Below are positions 15,640 through 23,750 of a stretch of DNA of 30,279 nt, in pieces; within the stretch, counting starts at the first letter, position 1, and every line of letters begins with the position of its first letter. The stretch comes from CAZDJQ01 sp964505765 (GTDB lineage Bacteria > Patescibacteriota > Microgenomatia > UBA12405 > JAHJSD01): positions 1-30,279 of the forward strand of contig CAZDJQ010000008.1 of NCBI GenBank assembly GCA_964505765.1. The letters run 5' to 3'. Both the position numbers and the translations under genes were made by a program. The notes under the pieces are model-generated. The model saw only the letters and a program-made list of their open reading frames with translations. It had not been told where the DNA came from and ran no database searches.

Positions 15640-16833
15640 ATGGCAGTAACGGTATTATCGAGTCCTCCGCAGTATCCACCAACGACGAACAAAATATCGG
15701 CAAGCTACCCGTGCATCGTTGAGGTGTCGAGTAGCGTGTATGGTGGAGCCGGAATAACGCAGCATCGATTTGTGGCTGATGTAACAGGGCTGCTGAACTT
15801 TGGAACGAAATATACGGTTGTATCCTCCACGCCGAGCGATGGCAGGTTCGACTTTAGGGATCAGTTTAAATCGTTTCTGAAGCTGAACCAGCGTGAATGG
15901 AATAATACGGGAGATATTACGCAGATAACGAGCGTAATACAAACAGCTAATTTTCATTTTTGGACTATCAGCGTTCAGCTGAAGGAGCAGTATTACAATA
16001 GCGGGGTATTTACTGAAGTTACGGGACCGCTGTTGCAGTTTCAGGCGTTCAGAGGGTTTACGGACGATGCGACGCAGTTGTGGCTATACGGTAACTGGCA
16101 TCGGGTGAACGGGCTGGCAGATTTTATGCCGTATTCGGGGAGGACGTTCCAGGTGTATCCGCAGCAGGTGTACGATCGAACGTGGCCGGATCAATCTGTG
16201 GAGCCGTGGGTGCGTATTATCGTAGACGCATATCCTGGGCCGACGAATGTTTTGGATCAATGGTTTACACGGGGATCGGTAGGTTTTCAGGGTGTGGTTT
16301 ACTGGCCGATGTTCTGGCCTGGGGTGACAGATCAGGATGCGTTCACGCATTTAAGAGTTCGGGTGTATACGTCGACGACCAGCTCGGGAGGGACGCTGCG
16401 GGAGGATTTTACGATACGAAGAAACGTGTTTAATTGTGAGGACGAGGAAAGGCTGATCATGTTTCAGGATCGGCTATATCAATGGGCGTTTATGTCGTTT
16501 AACAAAAAATCACGCACGACGGTGAACACCGAGGCGCAGAGGGCTAAACAGTTTACGCCGACCAACGACTTCATCCCGGAGGGGAGGTATCGGTATAACG
16601 TGGAAGCATCGGACACGCTGACGCTGAACACGGACTGGATGAGGGATGAACAGAACCCGCTGTTGAAAGATTTGATCGCCACGGAACAGGCTTTTTTGGT
16701 GAATAACACGGATGGCAGTCTGGAGCAGGTTACGGTGGTGCCGAATAGCTTGAGGCTGCAAACGAGTCGTAACGACGGAATGTTTCAATATCAGATGCAA
16801 TTTAGAAAATCGGTAGATAACTTCAGGCCATGA
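15640..16833 (+). CDS. Virion structural protein, probably tail (397 aa)
   Basis: The 397-residue protein is beta-rich and aromatic with no signal peptide. It begins directly after the neck gene and its stop overlaps the next, larger tail gene. Segments such as ERLIMFQDRLYQWAFMSFNKKSRTTV (about 266-291) and SVDNFRP at the end resemble structural proteins of Bacteroidota siphophages that sit between the neck and the baseplate proteins. A distal-tail or adaptor role is plausible but not shown. Confidence 0.5.
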   Translation: MAVTVLSSPPQYPPTTNKISASYPCIVEVSSSVYGGAGITQHRFVADVTGLLNFGTKYTVVSSTPSDGRFDFRDQFKSFLKLNQREWNNTGDITQITSVIQTANFHFWTISVQLKEQYYNSGVFTEVTGPLLQFQAFRGFTDDATQLWLYGNWHRVNGLADFMPYSGRTFQVYPQQVYDRTWPDQSVEPWVRIIVDAYPGPTNVLDQWFTRGSVGFQGVVYWPMFWPGVTDQDAFTHLRVRVYTSTTSSGGTLREDFTIRRNVFNCEDEERLIMFQDRLYQWAFMSFNKKSRTTVNTEAQRAKQFTPTNDFIPEGRYRYNVEASDTLTLNTDWMRDEQNPLLKDLIATEQAFLVNNTDGSLEQVTVVPNSLRLQTSRNDGMFQYQMQFRKSVDNFRP

Positions 16834-18896
16834 TTCAGTTAGTGTCGGAATGGGTAGACGGCTTCGTCTGGGAATTGGATGTCGATCAGGACGAGGTGAT
16901 CGTGCTGTCGAAGCAGTTCCTGGAAGTGACGAATATCGATAAGAGGAAATCGGATTTTACGCAGTCGTTCAGTTTGCCCCGGTCCCTGGTCAACGACATA
17001 TTTTTTGGTCAGGCGGGCGACCCGGCGCAGGTGGGGTATTACTGGAACACGAGGCTCGAAGCCCCGGCCTGGCTGATTGATAACGGGAGCCTGATAATCC
17101 AGGGCACGCTGAAGCTGGAAAGTGCGGACCCGAAGCAAAACAAGTATAACGTAAGCATATCGGGAGCTATATTTACGATAAAGACGACGCTGAGAGATCG
17201 GCAAATGGGCGACATAGATTTTACGGACCTGATTATCGCACCAGCGCAGATACAGCTGACCTGGGGGGGAACGTGGAACGGTGGGCACATGATATTTCCG
17301 GTACATGACTTCGGCTTCGGTTATGGGCTGTATAAAAAAGTCGGGGGTGCGCTGACGCTGATCGACATAAAAAATAGCGCTACGCCTATTGTGCTGGATC
17401 AGACGTTGCCTGCGTTTCGGGTGAATGAGCTGATCAGGCGGATGTTTAATTCGAAAGGGGTGACGGTCGAAGGAAGCTGGTTTAGCGAGCCGGAGGTGGA
17501 AAACATATACGTACAGACGAACAACCCACGGAGCAGTTTTTTCACGGGAGCGAGTCCGATGGAAACAAAGCTGAAAAGCGATCAGACGATAAACACGACA
17601 AAGCAGGTGGTAAGATTTGAGGGCGACCCGAAGTCTGCCGAGTGGAGCGACACGGCTTTTCAATATACGGTTCCGGTTGCGGGGGTGTATTACTGGGACT
17701 TGCGCATCGAGCCGTCGCCGGGGGCGCCGGATACGCATATTATGCTGGTCAGGATCGAGCTTAATGGTGTGCAGGTGTTTGTATATCTGATACAATGGAA
17801 TCAGGTGCTAAACGTGTCGTATGTCGGTGTGACGGCCGTAGCCGGAGATACGATAAGAGTGACGCAGCAGGCGAATGTCGGATATACGTCGACGGGAGAT
17901 TTGCGGGCCACGAAAAATCATTTTTTCAACCTGGTAGACGTAAATTACACGGGCCTGAGTATTGACCCGAGTGAATACTGGGCGAATATCAAACAGCTGG
18001 ACTTTTTTAAGGGACTGCTGAAAATATTTAACCTGATTGCATGGATCACCCCGCAAAATAAATTGCGCCTCGACACGTGGGATTATTACATGAACACGTA
18101 CGGGACACGGAAAGACTGGACGCAGAAGGTAGACCTGGAACGCACCCCGGTGATTAAACCTATAAACGGAGAGCTGCGCAACCCGATCAATGTCGAGCTA
18201 TCGAGTGCCGAGGATGTTCTGAATAAGGAATACAGGCGGGTGACGGGGCGCAATTACGGGTCGTATAGGGAGGACACACGGATACCGTTTACGCAGGAAG
18301 CGGCGGGAAAAATCGACCTCTTCAGCCCTGGGCCATTGCAGGATATTATATCGGAGAACGTATCGGCGAACTTCGCTGACTTTATTATTCGTAAATATTA
18401 TCAGAGTGAGGATAACATCGAATACGAAGCCCCGGGATTGGAGCTATTCTATTTTAATGGGCTGAGAACGACCTCGGCGCCCTTTTATACGGCAGATATA
18501 GCTGGAAGCGGAACGACGGCGAGGACGGATTATCCATATTTTTCTAATTTCCGGCTGTTCTCGGGAAGCGGGTGGCAGGTATTGCAAAATACGCTGGATT
18601 TGAACTTCACGTTTTGGACGCCTCCGGTGAATATTGTGTCGGTGCCATCGGAAGGGGGGCTATATAACCGATATTTTCGTGAGATGCTGCGGGAAAGATA
18701 TGACGAGGCGAATAAGATCGTCGAGATGGAAATCGTTTTGGACAGCGTAGATATATTGACGTTCAGCTTCGGAGATATGGTCGTCGTGGATATTGCGGGC
18801 ACGCCCGTGGGGCTGCGGATATTGGAGATCATGGACTATTCGCCGAGCAACACGAAGGCGACGAAAGTGCGGGCGATGATAACGTTTATACAATGA
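16830..18896 (+). CDS. Putative baseplate / tail tip protein (688 aa)
   Basis: The N-terminus has the pattern LEVTNIDKRKSDFTQSFSLPRSLVNDIFF (about 31-59), which I associate with baseplate/tail-tip proteins of gut phages. The rest is beta-rich with many Tyr, Trp and Asp residues: a probable insertion region at about 240-370 and a second large domain (about 380-688) ending in GTPVGLRILEIMDYSPSNTKATKVRAMITF. It is the largest protein in the window. Its stop overlaps a small gene at 18893. An adhesin or tail-fibre-attachment role is likely. Confidence 0.55.
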   Translation: MIQLVSEWVDGFVWELDVDQDEVIVLSKQFLEVTNIDKRKSDFTQSFSLPRSLVNDIFFGQAGDPAQVGYYWNTRLEAPAWLIDNGSLIIQGTLKLESADPKQNKYNVSISGAIFTIKTTLRDRQMGDIDFTDLIIAPAQIQLTWGGTWNGGHMIFPVHDFGFGYGLYKKVGGALTLIDIKNSATPIVLDQTLPAFRVNELIRRMFNSKGVTVEGSWFSEPEVENIYVQTNNPRSSFFTGASPMETKLKSDQTINTTKQVVRFEGDPKSAEWSDTAFQYTVPVAGVYYWDLRIEPSPGAPDTHIMLVRIELNGVQVFVYLIQWNQVLNVSYVGVTAVAGDTIRVTQQANVGYTSTGDLRATKNHFFNLVDVNYTGLSIDPSEYWANIKQLDFFKGLLKIFNLIAWITPQNKLRLDTWDYYMNTYGTRKDWTQKVDLERTPVIKPINGELRNPINVELSSAEDVLNKEYRRVTGRNYGSYREDTRIPFTQEAAGKIDLFSPGPLQDIISENVSANFADFIIRKYYQSEDNIEYEAPGLELFYFNGLRTTSAPFYTADIAGSGTTARTDYPYFSNFRLFSGSGWQVLQNTLDLNFTFWTPPVNIVSVPSEGGLYNRYFREMLRERYDEANKIVEMEIVLDSVDILTFSFGDMVVVDIAGTPVGLRILEIMDYSPSNTKATKVRAMITFIQ

Positions 18897-19048
18897 CATT
18901 TGACGAATTTATATTTAGAAGTCTGCGGGAAATGGTGGAGCTGTGTCGTGAAGGGGATCAGCGTCACCTGGATGTGCATAGCCGAAGGCTGCCGAGTAAA
19001 TTTAAAAACCTAAAAACATGGCAGAGGAAACAGTCGTACGGACGGTAG
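18893..19048 (+). CDS. Small protein between the tail tip and tape measure genes (51 aa)
   Basis: The ATG at 18893 overlaps the stop of the tail tip gene as ATGA, and the reading frame runs through the otherwise empty gap into the first 31 bases of the tape measure gene. The product (MTFDEFIFRSLREMVELCREGD... ending KQSYGR) is helical and basic. Overlapping starts are the rule in this genome, which supports it. I do not recognise a family. Confidence 0.4.
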   Translation: MTFDEFIFRSLREMVELCREGDQRHLDVHSRRLPSKFKNLKTWQRKQSYGR

Positions 19049-20634
19049 ATATACGCACGAAGGGAGCGGAAAAAAACCTCGAAAATGTAGCTGACGCCTC
19101 GGATAAGGTGTCGCAGTCGACGAGCAAAATGGAGGGGCAGCTCGACAATATCCCTGGGCCATTGGGGAAGGTGAAGGCGGGCGTGGCGGCGCTGGGAAAA
19201 GCATTCAAGGCGCTGCTGGCGAATCCGGTGGTGGCTGTGCTGGCTGCGATAGTGGCTGCGCTGGCTGCGCTGACCAGGGCGTTCACGAAAACGCAGGCCG
19301 GAGCTGACAGGGTGAAGGAAATAATGAGTGCGCTCGGGGCGGCCTTTGAGGTGGTCACGGAGAGGGCTGCCAGGCTGTTTAAAGCCCTGGGGCAGATCGT
19401 GAGGGGAAATTTTAAGGAAGGGCTGGATGAGATAAAAGGCTCGGTTAAAGGTGTGGGTGATGAATTGCGGGAGGCGACGGAGGCTGCCGTGGAGTTCGAG
19501 CGTATGCAGCGCAGGCTGTTTGAAGCTGAAACGGATCAGCTGACGGTGAACGCAGAGCGGAGAGCGCAGATTGCGGAGCTGGTATTTTTAACTCGGGACT
19601 TGACACGGAGCGTCGAGGAAAGGAGGGATGCGCTGATTCAGGCCAGCGAATTGGAGGATCAGATATTGCGCTCGAATATAGAACTGCAACAGCAGAGGGT
19701 GGAGATCGCACAGCAGGAAATATTGAACACCCCGGAGCTGTTGCGTACCCGGGAGCAGTCACGCAAGCTGGCTGAAGAGGAAGCGAGACTGATCGATCTG
19801 CAAACGGAATCGCTGAGAAGGCAGAGGCAGCTAAAAAATAGGCTGAACGAGCTGGACACGCAGGAGCGCACAGCGGCGAAGGCAGCAGCGACGGAGCAGG
19901 CTGCGATCGCCGCCGAAGAGGAAAAACGGCTGGCCGAAGAGGCGAAAAAGCAGGCGGAAAGACGTCGGGAAGAGATGGAACTCGAACTGCTGATGAATGA
20001 AGAGTTTAAAAAGTCTATGCTGGAACTGGATAAAGATTTTCAGAAGCAGCAGGAGGACCTTAATGCGCAGACCACGAACACGTTTATTCAGAATGCGCAG
20101 AAGCGTTTCGATACCGAAGATGAAAGGATCGCACAGCAGATTGAAAACGAATATTTGCTGGCGCAGGTGAAGGAAGGAATATATCAGAACAGTCTGTCGG
20201 CCCTGCTGGGTTTTTTAGGTGAGGGATCGAGGATCGCTAAAGCGGTGCAGGTGGCCGACGCAACCCGCACGGCTATTATTACGGCCATGCAGGCGTATAA
20301 ATCTGCCGTCGGGATCCCTGTGGTGGGGGCTGTGCTGGGTCCTATTGCTGCGGCTGCTGCGTTGGCTGCCGGGATGGCTAACGTAAGGAAAATAATACAG
20401 ACACCGGACCCGACGGGAGCAGCGCAGCCAGCGACTCCATCGGTGAGCCTGGCGCAGCCGACCGCCTCGGTGTCGAACGCTGATTTTGAAAATGCTGGGC
20501 AGGGAATCCCTACGGATGTAGCTATCGTTCAGGATCAGACGACACGGGGTGCGGTAAAAACATACGTCGTACAGAGCGAGGTTAGTGCAGAGCAGGAAAT
20601 TGCGAGAAAAAAAGAGGCTGAAGCGAGCCTATAA
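19018..20634 (+). CDS. Tail tape measure protein
   Basis: The 538-residue product has the tape-measure architecture: a long alanine-rich hydrophobic segment (about 55-90, containing NPVVAVLAAIVAALAAL), a long charged helical region (about 140-400, rich in Glu, Arg, Gln and Lys with heptad spacing), and a second hydrophobic Ala/Gly stretch near 425-465. It sets the length of the tail and supplies a channel-forming part for DNA entry. From its length the tail should be roughly 80 nm, at about 0.15 nm per residue. It is shorter than the tape measures of long-tailed siphophages. Confidence 0.82.
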   Translation: MAEETVVRTVDIRTKGAEKNLENVADASDKVSQSTSKMEGQLDNIPGPLGKVKAGVAALGKAFKALLANPVVAVLAAIVAALAALTRAFTKTQAGADRVKEIMSALGAAFEVVTERAARLFKALGQIVRGNFKEGLDEIKGSVKGVGDELREATEAAVEFERMQRRLFEAETDQLTVNAERRAQIAELVFLTRDLTRSVEERRDALIQASELEDQILRSNIELQQQRVEIAQQEILNTPELLRTREQSRKLAEEEARLIDLQTESLRRQRQLKNRLNELDTQERTAAKAAATEQAAIAAEEEKRLAEEAKKQAERRREEMELELLMNEEFKKSMLELDKDFQKQQEDLNAQTTNTFIQNAQKRFDTEDERIAQQIENEYLLAQVKEGIYQNSLSALLGFLGEGSRIAKAVQVADATRTAIITAMQAYKSAVGIPVVGAVLGPIAAAAALAAGMANVRKIIQTPDPTGAAQPATPSVSLAQPTASVSNADFENAGQGIPTDVAIVQDQTTRGAVKTYVVQSEVSAEQEIARKKEAEASL

Positions 20635-20653
20635 ATAAACGTTACAAACGGTG

Positions 20654-20685
20654 TTTTTAAGTGAATGAAACGAATCGTAAATTTG
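20654..20685 (+). promoter_or_regulatory. Bacteroidota-type promoter for the capsid operon
   Basis: TTTT (20654-20657) and TAAATTTG (20678-20685), a perfect TAnnTTTG, with about 20 bases between. The block GTGTTTTTAAGTGAATGAA at 20651-20669 repeats that of the promoter at 12173-12191 with few changes. The ATG at 20701 lies 15 bases after the -7 box. Confidence 0.7.
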
Positions 20686-20700
20686 TGAAAAGCCAAAAAC

Positions 20701-21834
20701 ATGAAAATCGTCGAGCTTAAATTGTCCGAGAATGAAAAGGGGCAAGGGATCAGCGCTATATCGCTGGTGCGCAACCCGGCTATCGAACAGCGGTGGATCG
20801 CCTTCAGCGACGGGCTGATGGAGTTTGCGATACCGAAAAATATCGAGTTTAAAACGGTGGATGACGAACAGCGAGTGCTGGTCGGACCTGCCATGATACC
20901 TGAAAAGCTTATTTACAGAATCGACGACGACGGAGATGAATCCTTCGTATATTTTGCGGAAAGTACTATTCGAGAACTTTCTGAACGTTTTTTGATACAG
21001 GGGAAACAAAGTTATCTGACGCTTGAACATTCAAGCACGTTGAACGATTTGTCCGTGGTGGAATCGTGGATCGTAGAGGACCCGAAGAGGGATAAAAGTG
21101 CGATGTACGGTTTTAATTTGCCAGTCGGGACCTGGTTCGTCAAGGTGAAAGTTTTGAGCGACGATATTTGGAGGCTTGTAAAAGCGGGAGACGTTCAAGG
21201 ATTTTCTGTCGAAGGAATTTTCGCTCGGGAAATAATTAAACAATCTAAAGAAATGAGTACAAAAACAAAATTGGATACATACCTTGAAAAAATACGTGGT
21301 ATGTTCAACGTGGAGGAAAGCGTTGAGGATGAATCGCAGGCAGAAAAATTCGGCACCGTGGAGGCTACGAATGCAGATGGCACGACGGTAACGATAAATT
21401 ATCCGGGCGAGGTTTTGGAGGTCGGCGCTGCAATTACGCATACCGTTGACGGGGCTGAACAGCCTGTACCGACTGGCGAATGGACGTTGCCGGACGGAAT
21501 GGTGCTGGTGGTCGTCGAACAGGGTGTGGCTGGTGAATTGCGGGAGGCCGAGATACCTGACGAAGAAATGAATCAGGAAACGGAGATCGCAGAACCGGAG
21601 GGACTGAAGGGCGAACAGATCGACAAGCTGATTGAAGGGATTGCGGAGATTATTGCGACCTTTAAATCTGAAGTGCAAACGAATCTGACAGCGCAGATTA
21701 AGGCCAGCGAGGAAAACCTGCGGGCCGAGTTCAATAAGCCTGCCGAGCAGCACGAAGAAACGAACCCGGAGGACGGGGAGCGACAGAAGATCGTCAAAGG
21801 GCTGAGCGCCTTCGTGCGTGAACAGAAAAAATAA
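20701..21834 (+). CDS. Prohead protease (XkdF-like) fused to a scaffold-like tail
   Basis: The N-terminal 180 residues match the XkdF-type prohead protease: SLVRNPAIEQRWIAF (21-35), VGPAMIPEKLIYRI, TLEHSS with the candidate catalytic histidine H110, VESWIVEDP, PVGTWFVKVKV (141-151) and GFSVEG with candidate serine S169. Residues about 185-377 are acidic and helical with a long predicted coiled coil (LKGEQIDKLIEGIAEIIATFKSEVQ...) as in capsid scaffolds. The fusion is common in HK97-like phages. An internal ATG at 21253 (codon 185) could give a separate scaffold. Confidence 0.75.
   Translation: MKIVELKLSENEKGQGISAISLVRNPAIEQRWIAFSDGLMEFAIPKNIEFKTVDDEQRVLVGPAMIPEKLIYRIDDDGDESFVYFAESTIRELSERFLIQGKQSYLTLEHSSTLNDLSVVESWIVEDPKRDKSAMYGFNLPVGTWFVKVKVLSDDIWRLVKAGDVQGFSVEGIFAREIIKQSKEMSTKTKLDTYLEKIRGMFNVEESVEDESQAEKFGTVEATNADGTTVTINYPGEVLEVGAAITHTVDGAEQPVPTGEWTLPDGMVLVVVEQGVAGELREAEIPDEEMNQETEIAEPEGLKGEQIDKLIEGIAEIIATFKSEVQTNLTAQIKASEENLRAEFNKPAEQHEETNPEDGERQKIVKGLSAFVREQKK
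21253..21834 (+). other. Possible internal start giving a separate scaffold protein
   Basis: The ATG at 21253 (in frame, codon 185 of the protease gene) begins MSTKTKLDTYLEKIRGMFNVEE, exactly where the protease domain ends, after an A-rich stretch. Independent translation of a 193-residue scaffold from such a start is known for lambda C/Nu3. Here it is inferred from position and composition alone. Confidence 0.35.
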
Positions 21835-21856
21835 TTAATCGAAAAAATTAAAGAAA

Positions 21857-22774
21857 ATGGCAACTACATTAAATCTGACAACTTCGTACGTGGGTGAAGC
21901 TGCGACGGAGCTGATAAACAAAATGTTCTGGGGGGCTTGGACCGTAGGCCAGAACAATATTACGATTAAGGATGACCTGAATAAGGCGTATCATATTCGC
22001 CGGATAGCATCCAGCGGACTGATCGCCACCCCGACGTGCGACTTCACGCCTGTGGGGACGGTGGATATTGACGAAAGGATATTGACGCCGGAGCCGTTCG
22101 AGGTAAACCTGGAGATGTGCAAAGCGGATTTTAAACATGTCGACTGGTCGAGCGTTCGCATGGGAACGGGGGCTAACAGGCAACTGGCGCAGGATGTCGT
22201 CGACGGTATTATCGCCGAGATACTGGGATACGTAGGCGATGAGGTCGAATACCTGATCTGGCGAGGTGATACTGGTGCGGGAACGTACAACCTGATCGAC
22301 GGGCTGTTCAAGCTGATGCTGGCGGGCGTTCCTGGTGGTCAGCAAATGACGCCTTCGGTTATCGATGCAACGACCGTGGTGGCTCAACTGGGTGGAGCGT
22401 ACACGCTGGCAGCGCCGCTGCCCTGGTTTAAAGCTCGTGATCTGGCGTTCTGGGTGGCTCCGAATGTGGCTGCTGCATATAAGCAGGCGCTGGCGAATCA
22501 GGGATTTATGGATCAATATCAGGCGGGCGATAAGCCGATGAACTATATCGGGATCCCGATTTACGTAGCCCCGGGGCTGGATATTGACGAGTTCGTGCTG
22601 ACGCACAAATCGAACCTGTTTTTCGGAACGGAGTCGGTCAGCAATATGAACGAGGTGATTCTGAAAGATATGGCCGAGGTCGATCTGAGCGACAATGTAC
22701 GGTTCAGGGCGTACGCTGTTGTCGGCGTTCAGTATGGATGGGCTGATGAAATCGTCATTCACGACGGTGTTTAA
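21857..22774 (+). CDS. Major capsid protein, HK97-like
   Basis: The 305-residue product follows the protease/scaffold gene directly. It has the size, mixed fold and composition of HK97-type capsid proteins: an N-terminal arm, a spine-helix region (DVVDGIIAEILGYVGDEVEYLIWRGD, about 115-140), and a C-terminal domain with LFFGTESVSNMNEVILKDMAEVDLSDNVRFRAYAVVGVQYGWADEIVIHDG. The RFRAYAVVGVQYGWADEIV end is typical for this fold (capsid axial domain). It should be the most abundant virion protein. Confidence 0.8.
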   Translation: MATTLNLTTSYVGEAATELINKMFWGAWTVGQNNITIKDDLNKAYHIRRIASSGLIATPTCDFTPVGTVDIDERILTPEPFEVNLEMCKADFKHVDWSSVRMGTGANRQLAQDVVDGIIAEILGYVGDEVEYLIWRGDTGAGTYNLIDGLFKLMLAGVPGGQQMTPSVIDATTVVAQLGGAYTLAAPLPWFKARDLAFWVAPNVAAAYKQALANQGFMDQYQAGDKPMNYIGIPIYVAPGLDIDEFVLTHKSNLFFGTESVSNMNEVILKDMAEVDLSDNVRFRAYAVVGVQYGWADEIVIHDGV

Positions 22775-22839
22775 TGGGTAAACCTGAAGGGAAGGGGCGG
22801 GCTGGTGTTCGTTCCTTCTTTTCACAATAAAACAAAATT

Positions 22840-23391
22840 ATGTCCTGTGATATAACAAGCGGCCGACTGTTGGACGAATGTCTGGTGGGACGTGCTGGAA
22901 TAAAAACGCTTTTTTTTGCAAAGCGAAATGATTTTGCTGCGTTGAGCGGAGTCGTTGAAACCGGGGGAGAAATTACGGACCTGGGGGTGGATGCGATTGA
23001 CGTTTTTCGCTTCGAGATGGCCGATAACGTGGGCATGTATGAACAGGCGGTAAATGCCAGTCAGGAAAATGGGACGGTATTTATTCAGCAAACGTTGATG
23101 CTGACGCTGTTCAATATTAAACCCGCAGATTTGGCTGACCTGAATAACCTGAAGCTAGGACGTTGGACAATATTTACGCTCGACTTCCAGGGTAAAATCA
23201 GGGTCTTCGGCAGGGTGAATGGATGTACGACGAATGGGGGTTCGGACACTAGCGGAACGGCTGCTGGCGATAAAAAGGGCCTGGATATGTCCTTCATTGC
23301 CGAGGAAAATGATTATGCGGTATTTTTGGAGGATTACACTACGGTGCCGTTCGACAATTTTGCCAACGTGACCATTACGCCAGCGTATTAA
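22840..23391 (+). CDS. Virion protein, probably tail tube-like, first of two paralogues (183 aa)
   Basis: The 183-residue product shares a clear N-terminal pattern with the protein at 26091 (CD/LL..ECLVG.AGIKT.FF, then a GGEIT step) and the later blocks LGRWTIF...F.GKI..FG, DY...FLEDYT..PFDN....V..TP.Y. A beta-rich fold is expected. Such proteins in Bacteroidota phages are probably tail tube or head decoration components. The 65-base gap before it contains a short GAAGG...CCTTC stem followed by a T-run, which may attenuate transcription. Confidence 0.55.
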   Translation: MSCDITSGRLLDECLVGRAGIKTLFFAKRNDFAALSGVVETGGEITDLGVDAIDVFRFEMADNVGMYEQAVNASQENGTVFIQQTLMLTLFNIKPADLADLNNLKLGRWTIFTLDFQGKIRVFGRVNGCTTNGGSDTSGTAAGDKKGLDMSFIAEENDYAVFLEDYTTVPFDNFANVTITPAY

Positions 23392-23750
23392 TGCTGTACG
23401 TCGATATAGATAATATCACGTTTACCGTGGTCGTATCATTGGGATCGGAGGAAACGCAAACGCCTCCGGCCCTGATGTTACGCTGCGTGAGGGGTGGCAC
23501 GAATGATGTGATCGACTACAACGTACCTGGGGTGTCGGTGACGGTATTTGCGAATTATGTATTTCTGACCAGTATCCCTACGAGTATTTTTCCGAGAACG
23601 GGTCAATATGACTATACGGTTTTTAATGTCGACAGCCCGTTGACGCCTATTGAAATTGAGCGAGGATTATTGCAGGTTACGACGTTGCCTATAACGAAAA
23701 CGGAATATGGAACAGACAAACAACGAGGGGAGTATAAAGGCCATATCTAA
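23391..23750 (+). CDS. Unknown virion-associated protein (119 aa)
   Basis: The 119-residue product is beta-rich and without charged repeats (MLYVDIDNITFTVVVSLGSEETQTPPALMLRCVRGGTNDVI). The ATG overlaps the stop of the upstream gene at 23391 and its last 44 bases overlap the portal gene. It is not recognised. The tight overlaps place it with the capsid and portal module. Confidence 0.55.
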   Translation: MLYVDIDNITFTVVVSLGSEETQTPPALMLRCVRGGTNDVIDYNVPGVSVTVFANYVFLTSIPTSIFPRTGQYDYTVFNVDSPLTPIEIERGLLQVTTLPITKTEYGTDKQRGEYKGHI

